Assembly: GCA_037501455.1 (NCBI GenBank)
Contig: CM074864.1
Coordinates: 29,444,001-29,508,000 of the forward strand
Source: Lantana camara
Lineage: Eukaryota > Streptophyta > Magnoliopsida > Lamiales > Verbenaceae
Length of the DNA: 64,000 nt
Reading direction: 5' to 3'
The notes under the pieces are model-generated. The model worked only from the letters and a program-made list of their open reading frames with translations, did not search any database and had not been told where the DNA came from. A program made the translations under genes and the position numbers. This document shows positions 22,824-35,936 of this stretch, piece after piece (positions within the stretch are counted from its first letter, which is position 1; each line of letters begins with the position of its first letter).

Positions 22824-25776
22824 CCGGTTGCAAAACCGGTGTTCTTGAGTCGTGTCGGAGTCAGTCTAAGTCGAACGGCATAGGGGCTATGTGATATTGT
22901 GTGCATTGCATCGATCTTGAATATGGAATTTGGTTTCCTTAAGAATTTTGTTGAATTACTTGTTGCATTTTATATGGATTCTTGTCTTTCGTATTGAATA
23001 TGTGCCATGAGCATGCACTAATCGCATGCATCCATTCTTGAAAAGAGTTATGGTTTCCAGGTTATAAAGATGATATCAAACCACGGCCAAGTTCTATGAT
23101 CATAACAATCTATTACAATTCCTTCGGAGGCACGGAAGATAGGGAGGATGCCGGGGAGGAGTGTGGAGAATGCTAGTTGTGTGGCTTTGTAGACTGAGTT
23201 GCAATTAACGGTTGGGATTCAGAATGGGAGGTTCGACCTTGGCGATGCGGTGGCAGAGGAACATTGGGGTAATAGGAATAAGAGTTAATCAATGGATGGT
23301 TGTGACTCAGGAAAATAACTTATATGAATCCACTACCTGAAGTGCATTAATTGGATTCAACAGGATCTCGCAACCTAAGAAATGAAGGGAACAAAACCTT
23401 GAAGATATATTGGTCCCGGATTTGGATCATGGAAGAGGTACTAGTAATCAAGAGGAGTAGAGATAACAGGGGTCCGGTCGAGGTGATGTATCAAGGGTCT
23501 ACAAAGAAAAACTTCGAGCTAAGCCCAGTGATTAGAAGTCGAGATTTTGAAGGCAAGCATTTGGGTAAACACAAGTAGAGGGAAGGTGGTGAAATTGAGA
23601 ACAGGATTTGAGTTCGCTTTCCCAAATCCAAGCTGAATTGTCATGTTGTGAAGTGAATTGGAAGATATGGAGCAACAAATGGAAACGGTAAAGAAAGGAA
23701 ATCATGCGTTCAAATATAAGTAATTGGAGGTGAATTAAATCCACAAAGGATAAACGCGGAATTCTTGATTGAGGTGATGATTTGAAGTAAAGGTCGAATT
23801 TCGAGGCGAAGTTGGATACTAACTCTGTGGACATGGAAGAATTAAGGATTAAGGAATTGCAATCTCGGATAGTGGAAGATACAAGTGATGCAACTCATGG
23901 AAAACTTGAAGACCGTGGGAAAGGCAAGGGATAATCACCAAGTCAAAGTAACCTCGGGATTGGAGGAACGAGGAAAAACTACCGAGCTAATAGCTTACCA
24001 CCTTGGTGACAGGTTCCAAAACATTCATAGCATGTGCATCATATTTCGCATTAATTGCTTATTCTTTTAACCTTATGTTTATCCGTGCATTTCTAATTGG
24101 TTTTGTTACGCTAATGTGTTGTATAACTGCTTGATGTAAACGTGACACATGCATTGTCATTTTAACCCAACATGCATTTTAGTGTTTACTTGATAGGAAG
24201 TCCTTTCGCCTCAACTATCAAGTATCAGTTCAACCGAGCCGCATTTGAGTTATGAGGAAGAGTATTAATAGGATGACATTAGAAGGAAGGTGATCTTGGG
24301 AAATAAGAACTTCTATTAAGGGATAGATTAACGGAAACAAGAATTCAGAAGGAGAAGTGAGATTAGAGTTCCGGACAAGATTAAGAAAGGGGTTTCGGAC
24401 ACCAAGAGAACTAAGGAAAGAGTTGAAAAGCCAAATCTTTGATTTTTATATCAGTTAAACTCCACCTAATGGGATTTACTCATCAAGAGTTTCGATAAAA
24501 GAAGAATCGATGGAGTTCCAACCGGGGCAACAGAAATTTAAGGGGGAGAGCACGATCGAGGAACAAATTGGACGATTAAAAGGGTGCTCAAAGAAATATT
24601 TCAGTAAGAATAACGGAATTGCAAATTAAGGAAGACCTGGGAGTCCTATTAGTGGTGATCAGAAATAAACAAGACGGCTTGAATGGTTAAGCTGTTAAGA
24701 GGAGAGTTAAGTTACTCAAGTCGGGTTAGAGTCCCTCATTAGGTATAAAGGAAATGTCTTGGAGAATATTCCTATATATGGAACATGGATATGGGGATAA
24801 CAGAATTATAAGGGAGCGTCTGGAAACTCCTAAGTCAGAATTGACCAGAGAGAGAGTCGAATCCAGTTAGCATATAATGAAATGATGGCGATCCTGAGTA
24901 ATCCAATAAAGTACAAAGGGGGTTCAATAATGACAATATTATCAAGTCTTCGGTTAGTCCCACGATACTTCGGAAGGAAATCTAAGAAGAAACCAAACCA
25001 GGAAAAGGTGACCATTGGAGGATTTACATCAAACGATAAGAATCATCAAGAACACTCTATCTTCGATTCAAGAAATGTGGGGCCAGATACCGAATAACCC
25101 TAAGGGGGTTAAAGAGTATGAATAGATAACCTGAACGGAAGATGGGAAGAGGATTCGTGTTAAGGTAGATCCTAATGACGAATACCTCTAGGTAGGGACT
25201 GAATCGTCAAGGGGGTCAGGGGTAGTTATTCTCGAGGGTATTTTAAACTTTGATATGAGTAAGATAGTAGCTATGGGTCTAACTTCGAGACAGATGATCT
25301 AAGGGTATTCGGGAGGCCAAGCGTGGTTAATTAAAAAGAATTGGATGGTCGAACGAAGATTGTGGGAAATGGTGAAGACTGGAAATAGTACAAGTCAGAA
25401 CGGATCCAAGAGGATGATCCTTAAAGGATTTATCAATAGCTTCACCAAGGAACCTTGAAGAGGTTCAAGACAAGCTGACCACTGAGCTATCTTCAGGATA
25501 GATCCTACACTGGACAACGACAACTCTCAGTTCTAAACTTCGTGACCTACGGTGAACGGTATTTATAGCATTCATGAAGCATACATTCATGCAAATTCAA
25601 TTTATTAATTTCTTTGTTATGTGCTTTATTTTCTTAGCAAGTTACATTACGTGAAATAATTGATGATTAACATGGTTGATATCTGTTAATTGCCTTGAAG
25701 TGGCTTACGTGATTTTAAATTTGGTTTTGCGTGAGTTGCTTGGGAGTATTGGAGACTTCCTTGCTTTATTTTCGGT

Positions 25777-25980
25777 TAAGAGACGGGGATTCTCTTATTT
25801 TTGTTTGAGAGACGGGGTACTCTCTTTGCTTGCGAGAGACGGGGTTCTCTCATTGTTGTTGGAGAGACGGGGTTCTCTCATTGCTGCTCGAGAGACGGGG
25901 CTCTCTCCTTGTTGCTTGTGAGAGACGGGGAATCTCTCATTGTTTGTTTTCTAGAGTGCTTTGAATCCGAGGACGGATTC
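25777..25980 (+). repeat. Pre-PPT hairpin array of the inner LARD
   Basis: Six units start at about 25777, 25806, 25834, 25862, 25890 and 25920. Each has arms of GAGAGA type around a centre beginning CGGGG. Unit 1 has arms TAAGAGA/TCTCTTA, unit 6 TGAGAGA/TCTCTCA, the others GAGAG(A)/(T)CTCTC. A seventh, different hairpin (arms GAATCCG/CGGATTC, loop AGGA) is at 25963-25980, six bases before the PPT. The outer LARD has the same arrangement at 17954-18152. Confidence 0.93.
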
Positions 25981-25985
25981 TTTTT

Positions 25986-25997
25986 AAGGGGGAGAGA
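25986..25997 (+). promoter_or_regulatory. Polypurine tract of the inner LARD
   Basis: AAGGGGGAGAGA, ending just before the 3' LTR start TGTAACGCC at 25999. Confidence 0.92.
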
Positions 25998-25998
25998 T

Positions 25999-28900
25999 TG
26001 TAACGCCCCAGTTTTCAGTTTTAAATAATGTGACGTATTTGTTTATAAATTTCGCGATTTAATTATTTAATTATATGATTAATTGTTTATAAATGTTTAT
26101 ATTTGATTCAAACTATGAACTATTTCTATTTTAACTTAATTCATTTTATTTTACTTTGATATTTAGTGTTTAATTTCTTAATTGAGGTTTCACGTTACCT
26201 TAACTGTTTTGGTAATTTCGTTAATTAATTTCAACATGTTATTAGTTGGTTTTAAATTAATTAATATGGAATTTAAGTTTAGTAATTTAATTATAACAAT
26301 ATGAATTCGTTCATGCGCTTGAGTGTTCTATTCTACTTCGTTCTTATATGTAATGATATCAGATTGGCGTGAAAATTTAATATGTCGTAAATATGTGTGT
26401 TATGAACATGCCTATATGCTCGGTTTATGTTTTCGGATTCATTTGACGTGTTTATGAATTTAATTTTGATTGTGGAACCAAATCGGGGGCTAACGAGCAA
26501 TTAGCGCACCCTTGGTTCCGTGCGTGATATCTTGAGCTCGGGAATTCGGATTCGAATTCCGTCAACTCCGTTGCCTTCGTATCGACGATCCGGAGACAAT
26601 GGAACAAGCCTCATACCTTTTTGAGATCATTAAGACCTCCGAAATCCAACCGTAACGAGCAACTCGTGCAAGAAGAACTCCTTTTGTTGACTAGTCTTCA
26701 TGGTGGGACCCCCTAACACCTCTTAACTTAACCCTACCTTAACCATGACTCTTGTACCTTGAGTTAACCCCTTTCTCTTCCCTTTAAGCTGCAAAAACCG
26801 AACCAAACCCTCATTTTTCTGCAGCAACTGAACGAGAGAGAGAAGAAGAGGAGAAGAGAGGAAAACCTTGGCCATTTTTGTGGTTTTGGAGCTCAAACCA
26901 CCACCTTTCTCTCCCAAATCTTCAAGGTATGAATATTTATGTCTTATATACTCTATTATACTTGATTTCATCTTCTTACAACATGATTTGGATCAGAATT
27001 GATTAGGGTTTGAATTATGAGATTGGTATGAACTTTTAGGGATTTTTGCTCTTGTGACCTAATTGCTTGGGTAGCTAATTTCCTTGCTTGTAAATGAGTA
27101 TATGAGCTTGTTTCTTGGCTTATTTCTTTCCTAACTGATAGTATATGATGTTAGGAGGATTTCATCTCTTGCTCCTTTTATGAAATTATGAGTTATGGAG
27201 CTTCAAACTTGATGATCAAATTGATTCCCCTGTTTTTCGAACTGCTATGTGAGATTTGGTGTTGTTGCATGATCATATGACCTCCATTTCGTGTGAAAAT
27301 GCATGGAGTTGATGTACACTCATTGCTCTATATGTTAACATTCATGCTTTAAGTATTTGGTTCCATTTGAAGCCTCAAAACCGCAAGACATGGCCTGTTC
27401 TTATGCATGATCTTTGACAGAATTGTTGCTGTTGAGTTTGGTAACTTGTTGGTCCTTCTAATGTGCTTTAAATTGTACCATTTTGCATATATATGATGTA
27501 TATTAGTTGTTTGGTATGTTAGCATGCATTCCCCAAAGTTTCAGATCCAAATTCAAGCACTAAGTACTTGATCAAGGCATGATTGAACAATTGAGCTCTT
27601 ATGTGCGATTTTGGCGACCCAGTTTTGTTGCTTGGATTCGATGCCCTTAACGTGTGATTTAGCCTTTTCACTCTAAATGAAAAATGTTCATAACATGCCA
27701 AATATGTTTCATATTAAGTTTCAGAGCATTTGGAGTTCATTTGGTATGCCTTTGGATTGAGTTTGTTTGAGTTCAGTTTTGCCAGTTAGGTCTTGCATGC
27801 GCCTCAAGTTCTGTACCGTGACACCCCCGTGTCTCATTTACTCATAAGAGGGAGACACGGGCGTGTCACACCTTCTGGGCAGCTCTGTACTGAGCCACGC
27901 CCGTGGCTCAGTTGGGCTAGGGTTGGTGACACCCCCGTGTCACTTCCCATGTGCAGTCTTTGTTGCTTCCTTTTCGGTTTTTGATTTTTTTCACCTCCTT
28001 AATGATTTTATCTCCTTTCGTGTTGAACTATGAACTTGTTTTGCTATATGTTGGGAGCATTTTGGTGCAATTTCATGATATTTGGATGAGGTTTAAAGTA
28101 TGCTCTTAGTGAATTGCTTTGACGTGGCTTAAATGCTTCTATATGAAATATTAAGTACATTCTTGTATTCTTTTGATGTCTTAAGTGATGTTCTTTGCCT
28201 TTTTGTGTATCATGCTCAATGTAAACATGTTTGAAGGTATAACATGATTATGGTTCTAGGATTTTGTAAGATATTGCTAAGAATTATGAAAAATATGAAA
28301 TAAATGAGTATGATACCTTCATTTCTTGAAAGTATTTGAATGAATGGCTTGTGATATGCCTTAATTGCATTAATAGTGCACATGAACGTCTTTATGATAT
28401 AACATGATCATATATGCATTCATTTCATATTCACTTCATTGCCGTGCGTCATATATGGTTCATTTAGAGTCTTGAGTCTCACGTACACGTCTTGTGGTCT
28501 TTTGAACAGTTTGTCTCCAGGGTGGAGAGCTTTTGATCATTCAGGCACTTGGTGCTCGATCCTTGTTTCTTCACGGTTAAGGTGAGGGTGGTTTTCGTTT
28601 TAGCTATGTAATAAACCCTACAACCCTGATGTGAAAAGCTTTGGCCAAAACCTTATGATTATATATATATGATTTTCAAATGAAGTTATCGAGTAAATCC
28701 TTCTGAATTATGCGTATGAGCGTATGTAAACTTAAAAATGGTTTTGTAATGAGGCTATGCTCCAAACCGTGTGTCTTCATGCTAGCTACGGAATAGGATG
28801 ACACGGAGAGGTACGTATATAGCATATGCCGAATTACACGGTAAGGTATGATTTCTTATAGTATGTATTGGTCGAGTAAACCCTTTTTCAAATGATTTAT

Positions 28901-30053
28901 GAATTATGTTATGTACTTATGAATTGATTGTTTTGGCGAGACACATTTATACTTATTATCGAACGGGCCCCGGGACTTAGTATATGTGGCTAACCGAGGA
29001 AGCAAGGGCTGACGGGGATCTTATATACTAGTCCCAACCAAACTACGGTGATACCGGCCCTCGCTAGGAGATTTAGCGGGGAATGGGAGCTGAGTGCCTT
29101 TGGGGGAGTCATGAAACCCCATTGGCCATTGACAGAGGTGGTCGGGTCTTGCTAACCCGCCCACCACCCGGAGGAAGAAGGTTGGTTAGGATTTAAGCCT
29201 CTTCTTATGTATATGTTTTGATAGAATTATGCACCGTGCGGGAATGCCGGGACACGGATTGCCCAAACGCATATGATTATGTTATGATTTATGGTCTGTG
29301 TGTGTATTATGATATATTGCCTGATCGCCTAATCAATATATTACTGATATTTATGTACACGGTCGGAGTTTGGATGGAGGTTGTGCACGCTCACTCGCCG
29401 AGCCTTATATTTATGTATGATTTATGAATGGAATGAATTTAATATGAATTAGTCGTAAAAGTCGAGCATTGTTATCTATTTTCTTGTCCTTTTAGGGAAC
29501 TAATCGCAAACAAAACCTTGCTCGGGATTTATGACTTGCATGTGCATGTTTTATACATATATATCGCTCCTGCTCACTCAGTCTTGTAGAGACTGACCCC
29601 TCTCCCTCCCCACTTTTTTTTTAGTGTGCAGGTTTGATTTTGGAGTTCGAGCTAGGCGGAGGTGTTTTGGAGTCTCTAGGTGGGTCGAGTTAGTTAGGAG
29701 AGTCCCTGCACTCATTTATGTATTGGAATTATGTATGATTCGAGTCTTCGGTATCCTGACTTGAATAAACATGTAATTGTTATTGAACTGTTTTATTGGA
29801 TTGTATTTATGAGTTTAAAAGAGGCCTGAAGAGCCCAAATTCCACTTATGAGTTGTATGTTTGAATTTGAGTTTGCAATGCATTATACGTTGTTGATTGG
29901 CTTCATTGCAGGGTCTAGTTCCGCCTAGCTTAGGAAGGTTTTTATGTTTGTCTCCCGTTCGCTAGGGTTTGATACGGGTGCGGATTTACTATTTCGTTAC
30001 TCGTGTTGAGCCTTAGTGCGGGGGATGTGGCGCCTCACGTGCGGGGTGCTACA
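25999..30053 (+). repeat. Inner LARD 3' LTR, 4055 bp
   Basis: This copy lies at a constant offset of 7252 bp from the 5' LTR until the T run near 29617, which is 2 nt shorter. Differences seen by eye are at about 27165, 27697, 27784, 29237, 29302, 29585 and 29673. It contains the palindrome array at 27820-27943, the stem-loop at 29579-29595 and the donor-like GTATGA at 26927. It ends GGGGTGCTACA, followed by the GTTTA target copy. Confidence 0.95.
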
Positions 30054-32467
30054 GTTTATGCCCGACCTTAATACATATCACCTAAATCTTTCCCTATCTT
30101 CCGTTCAATTTTTCCCTTTTTCACTCTCTTTAATCTTTAAGGGGAAATTTAGTATTCAGTCCCTACCATTCCTTAATCGAAGATAGGATGTTCTTGATGA
30201 TTCTTGAAGTTTGATTTAAATTTTCTCCATGTTCATCCTTGCCGGTTTTGTCTCTTCTTAAATCTCTTTCCGAACTCATCGAACCAAACTTTATTGACAG
30301 CATCCCTTTCTATGATAACTTGAATCGGTTCTCTTTTGATAACCCAGCTTGGGAGTTTCCATAAACTCCTATATCTTCAAATCGACTTACATACATAGAA
30401 AGATTTAACGAACTATCTTCTCTATTTCCCTTGAAAATCTTCAACCCGAATTTAGTGGCTTCGCTCTCATTTGAATGGCGAACCTTTAAAGTCGTCTTAC
30501 TCATCTCCGCTCACCACCATAAAATTCCCGAATCTTCCCTAATTGTATTTTTGTTATCTCTATTAATTATTTGTTCGGCCACAACTTCCAGTTTCAATTT
30601 TGCCTCTTGGTTATGCTCTCCCCTTTAAATTTCTATCGTTACATTTTAAACTCCATCGATCCTTCTTTCATCGTAATCCTCTCATCTTCCTTTTCGATTC
30701 TCTTGGTAATCGAAACCCCCTTCTCTATTCTTATTCGATCCCAACACCCTGAAATCACATCTAGTCTTACTTTCCTTTGGAGTTCCTTTCCACCGACCTA
30801 TCCCTTACCTGAAGTTCTTTATTTCCCGAAATCATTTTTCTTGTCATGTGCCATACTACTATTTATTTTCCTCTTAACTTAGGTGTGGCCCACTCACAGA
30901 GATACTTGATAAGTGAGGTGAAAGAACTTCCTACGAAGTAAACACTAAAATGCATGTCGGGTAAAGATGTCAATGCATGTGGCACACTTACGACAATTAA
31001 ATATGCAACACATTAGAGCAACGAAATCAATTAGAAATGCACGCATGAACATAAGTAAAGAAGAATAAATAATTGATGCAAAGTATGATGCACGTGCTAT
31101 GAATGTTTTGGAACCTGTCGCCAATGTGGTAAGTTGTTAGCTCAGTAGCTTTTCCTCGTTCCTCCAATCACGAGGTTACTTTGACTTGTTGATTATTCCT
31201 TGCCTCTCCCACGGTCTTCAAGTTTCCATAAATCTTTGTAATCACTTGTATCTTCCACAGTCCGGAATTGAAATTTCTCGGTCCCTAACTTCCCTTACAT
31301 CCATGGACTTAGCATCCAAATTTCTCCCCGGAATCGCCCTTCAATAATGCCCAACTCACTTATATAATTACCCCGAAGGTATTTCTGAATCCTACTTCGA
31401 GTCATCACCCTGATCAAGATTCCTTTGTTTATCCTTTACGAGTTTAGATTGGGAATACTTGCTTTCCAATTGCTCCCACTTGCGCGTATGATTTCCTTCC
31501 AAAAAGTCTTTGTCTTTCTTTACCATTTCTATTCGTTGCTTCATATTTCCCAATTCACCCTCACCACACGACAATTCAGCTTGGATTTGGAAAACGAACT
31601 CAAATTTTGTCCGTAGTATTGACGCCTTCCATGAACTTGTATTTTCCACGCTACTTGGCTCCTTCCAATCCCTTCCCGACTTGTATTCCGTCTTAGTTGA
31701 AATTTAGGGCTCCCGGACTCACTTCTTCCCGATCTTGACCTCTGCAACCTCTTTTCTAACCATTAGGTTTAGTCAGAAATTCCTCTTTGACGACTTTTGA
31801 TGCTTGATTCCCGCCGAATATGTTTTAGCTTGAATCTTCACAATCCTCGCTATCTCTTCCATAATCCAAACCCTGAGTTAAAGTACCCTCAAAGTTCATT
31901 CACTCCATTTCTTAATTTGAATTACCCCGTTGAATCCAATTATGGCATCCAATGTAAGAGAGCCGCAGATGTCAATATTTGGAGTCATAAATATTCATCA
32001 AGTGTCCTTCTATACTTGCATTTGTGAAGTCGAACTTCCATTTCAGCTCCTAACCCTTGAACTCTAACTCTATTCGTGAACACTACCCATCTTGAATTCT
32101 CTATATCCTTCCCCAGTGCATCCCTCCTATCTTCCATGCCTCAGGAAGAACTTGCAATAGATCGTCTTTATCGTGGAACATGGCCGTGGTTTGATATTAT
32201 TTTCATAACCTGTAAATCATAACTCATTTCGAAGATATATGCATGCGATTAGTACATGCCCATGGCACATATTCAACATGAAAGGCACGGATCCAATATA
32301 AAATGCAACAGGTAATTGGACAAGATTCAAAAGGAAAAATAATTTCATGTTCAAGATCGATGCAATGCACACATTATCACGTAGTTCCTAAGTCGTACGA
32401 CCTAGACTGACTCAATCACGACACTAGAACACCGGTTTTACAACCGGGCTCTGATACCACTTAAGGA
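30054..32467 (-). other. Outer LARD internal domain, PBS-proximal part, noncoding
   Basis: This is the remainder of the outer LARD internal domain, resuming after the GTTTA target copy. The short ORFs here (for example 30571-30882) have no recognisable motifs and do not persist in the inner LARD. Blocks at about 31088-31120 and 32170-32280 are alignable by eye with the inner LARD. No gene. Confidence 0.8.
32448..32459 (-). promoter_or_regulatory. Primer-binding site (initiator tRNA-Met) of the outer LARD
   Basis: GCTCTGATACCA on the plus strand is TGGTATCAGAGC on the minus strand, eight bases from the 5' LTR boundary at 32468. It confirms minus orientation. Confidence 0.92.
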
Positions 32468-34317
32468 TGTAGCACCCGAACGCAAAGTACCACATCCCCC
32501 GCACCGTGACCCGACCCGAATATGAAATGGACAATCCATACCCGAGCTAAATTACGACGAACGGGGACATACACACTCGCTAAGCTATGCGGGAACTAAC
32601 TTTCGCAACCAAAGAGACAGTAAAACGGAAATATTACGAATGCGGAAGCAATGTACATACATATATAACAAGATAATCAAAGAGTAACGGGTTCAACTAG
32701 CATAGATACCTAATCTGGAAATTGAATAAAATCATAAAACATCAATTCCAGATTCTTTCTATTCCTGTAAGCTTATCCTGAATTCACGATAATAGTAATA
32801 ATCTATACAAATCATACATTCTTCGTAACTTAAACAAATCATGATTCATTATGCACATGGACCGACTCTGACCTAACCGAACGACAGAATAAATAAGACT
32901 TCCCGCCTAGCACTCCAAACCTGTAAAAACACTGCAAACAATCCGGGCTCAGTCTATACGAGACTGGTGGGTATAAAAAGAGGTATAAGTAACATATACA
33001 ACACTATTTAAACATTCACATGCAAGTTATAATCCCAAAAGAGGTTTTTAGAGCACTTCCCAAGTGGGTGAAATAAATAAGTCATCAAAAGGGATTATAA
33101 CGTTCATTTTTCATTAGGTCGTTTGTGGCCCGGCGAGTGGGCGTGTATTATCTCCAACCAACACCTCGTGTAGTTCATTAAACATTCTTTCTTTCTGTCT
33201 TTCATTCATGCATAACATTCTTTTGTGCACATTCATGAATATTTACACCTTCTTCCCCCGGGTGATGGCCGGGTGATCGGCCCGAACCATCCATTCATTG
33301 ACCAAAAGGGGAACATGGCTCCCCAGATGGCACTCAGCGTCCATTCATCGCTAACTCCTAACGAGGTCCGGTTACGCCGTTCATTGGTGGAACTAGTGTG
33401 AGGGATCACAGTCAGCCCATGCCTCCTCGGGTCACCACTCACACCAAGTCCCTGGGCCATATAACATTCATTCTTTTCTCACCAAAACATTTGGTAGGTT
33501 CATAAAATAAAGGCTTTACGTTGAAATCATTTACTCTTAAAACAACTCTATATACATATAATTGATTTTGGTTGAAATCTTTGAACATTGGAAGAATATA
33601 GGGTTGTTTAACTAAATAGTAGAGAAACCCACCTGTACACCTCTTACCAACAATATCAAGAAGAAAAGAAGACTGAAAAGTGTCCTATGAACCAGGCATC
33701 TCCGCCCTGGAGAAAACTGTACAAAAGATAATGTAACGTGTTCGTGAGACTCAAGACCCCAAATGAACCATATATGACGCACGGCATGCAATGAACATGT
33801 TATGAATGCATAAGAGATAATATTATGTAATGAACACGTTCATCTGCACTATTAATGCATTTAAATCCCATAAACGAGTTATTTATTTGTAACACCCGAG
33901 CGCAAGGTGTCACATCCCCCGCACTGAGACCCGACCCGAATATGAAATGGACGATCCATACTCGAGCCAAATCACGACGAACGGGGACATACAAACACTC
34001 TATGCTAGGCGGGACTAACCCTTGAACCATAAAATCAGAAATTAAAACATTAAAGCGGAAGCAATAAACGAACATGCATCATATATACGTACAATGAGCA
34101 TCACAGCTCCAAAAGTAAGTGACAACCTTATCCAATTCCATTAGGGCTCAAAACATGTACACTCCAATAGCAACATTCAAATACAATGATCACAAGTGCA
34201 AAATGCGAGTGTAAGACCAATAAACAAAAGGGCTAGAAACGAAAACAAGACCTAAGACTCGAAATCCCGCCTAGCTCCCCTGACACCTGCACAAAACAAC
34301 TGAAAGCCAAACGGGTT

Positions 34318-34334
34318 CAGTCCAAAAGGGACTG
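34318..34334 (-). repeat. Stem-loop near LTR 3' end: CAGTCC / GGACTG
   Basis: Loop AAAAG. The sixth pair is C-G here and T-A in the LARD LTRs, a compensatory difference at an otherwise conserved stem. Confidence 0.75.
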
Positions 34335-35936
34335 GTGGGTATAAAAGCAGGGCATAGTATAATATATGACTGTAATTAAACATTCACATGCAAGTTATAA
34401 TCCCAAATGAGGTTTTTAAAGAATTTCCCAAGTGGGTGAATAGAAATCATCAAAAGGGATTATAACGATTCATTCACATTAAGTCAAGGTCATTAGTGGC
34501 CCGGCGAGTGGGCGTGCATTATCTCCAACCAACACCTCATGTAATTCATTAACATTCATTAACATTCATTCATTCTTTCTTTCTTTCTTTTCATGTATAT
34601 CATTCTTTCGTGCACATTCAATAACATTTACACCTTCTTCCTCCGGGTTGGTGGCGGGTTTGCAAGTCCCATCCACCCATTCATTGACCAAAAGGGGAAC
34701 ATGACTCCCCAGATGGCACTCAGCGTCCATTCCTCGCTAACTCCTAACGAGGTCCGGTTACGCCGTTCATTGGTGGAACTAGTGTGAGGGATCACCATCG
34801 GCCCGTGCCTTCCCGGATAGCCACTCACACTAAGTCCCTGGGCCCTATTCGTGCATAACATTCATTCATTCTCGCCAAAACATTAGGTAGGGTTTAAGAA
34901 ACAAGGGCTTTACGTTTGCAATCATTTACTCGATAAAAGACTCAAAATATATATCGTATTACTTTGGCTTAAAACTTTTCACATAGGGAGATATATCGGG
35001 TCGTTTTATCTAAGTAGAAGAGAAACCCACCTTAAACCGTAAAAAGGAGCAAACACAAGCCTCACTGACCGGCCTCGTCTCCAACGGACTCAAAATCTGT
35101 GCAAGAGAGGTGAGGTGAGACTCAATATAACCAAATAAGACGCTCGACAATGAAATGATTATGATATGAATGTACAAGAGATGCTATAATGTAATGGACA
35201 CATTCGTGTGCACTATTAAAGTCTTAAGGACATATAAACGTTCAATTCATTCATTAAATGAAGCATTCGTATTCAAACGAGTCATATCCTTCACATTTCA
35301 CGTCAAAGGAATTTAAATTATATAATCAAGTCGTTCAATCTTTCATTTACTTTTATTCGACATTAGAAGCGTTCACTTTCATTCGAATCATAATTTCACA
35401 TTTCAATCAATTCAATTCAAGAATTTCAAATATAATCAAAGTACAAGTTAAATCACATTTAAATTTAGAACATAAACAATTAAACATATTCAATCGCATT
35501 TACAATTAGAAAATAAACAATTAAATACATTCAATTAAATATCAAAAATTAAATAAAACATGAAATAGGTAACACTTAAATTCTAATATTAAATTAAATC
35601 AAATAGCAATTAATATTTAATAAATATATATAATATATATTAAATATTAAATACATACGTATACATATACTATATTATATATATATATATATATATATAC
35701 ATATATACTACATGCAACGTACCAACATGCATGCAAAAACCAACAATTCATGAAATTTCCATGCAATATTACAACCCATGCATGCAATAGTGTAGGTCTA
35801 ATTGTATACATATATGCATGCAAACTTTATGCATGCAAATCATGCATTAGTCAAGTCTCATGCAAGAAGAAAAAGGAATGAAACAAACAGCAGCAGCAGC
35901 GGCTCACATCAACAGCAGAAACAGGTATGAAAATGC

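Larger units (their letters stand above)
22804..25998 (+). other. Inner LARD internal domain, noncoding, about 3.2 kb
   Basis: Between PBS and PPT there is no ORF over 100 codons and no zinc knuckle, protease, RT, RNase H or integrase motif in any frame that I can see. Several stretches match the outer LARD internal domain in reverse: the AATATGTGCCATGAGCATGC and CAAACCACGGCCAAG areas at 22997-23090 (outer 32170-32280), and GGTTCCAAAACATTCATAGC at 24012 (outer about 31088-31120). Conservation without an ORF suggests RNA-level function such as packaging or dimerisation. A string similar to a splice acceptor (GTTTCCAG) is at about 23052-23060. Confidence 0.85.
18747..30053 (+). mobile_element. 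Inner LARD-type LTR retrotransposon, nearly intact and young (TSD GTTTA)
   Basis: A full-length element of 11,307 bp: 5' LTR 18747-22803, PBS from 22812, internal domain 22804-25998, PPT 25986-25997, 3' LTR 25999-30053. GTTTA flanks it at 18742-18746 and 30054-30058. By eye the LTRs differ at seven positions plus one 2-nt length difference in a T run, about 0.2 percent, so insertion was recent. The internal domain carries no gag-pol. As a LARD it would need capsid, reverse transcriptase and integrase from a helper; its LTR 3' module, PBS context and PPT context match the Ty3 relative at 46850-50143. It sits inside the internal domain of the outer LARD. Confidence 0.95.

Noticed and set aside
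23351..24070. Possible gag remnant in the inner LARD
   Set aside because: The frames contain no capsid or zinc-knuckle motif and differ between the two LARDs; not supportable as coding.
30571..30882. 103-codon ORF with a hydrophobic, membrane-like composition
   Set aside because: It lies in the LARD internal domain in T/C-rich sequence that gives hydrophobic residues by composition, and is not kept in the related inner LARD.
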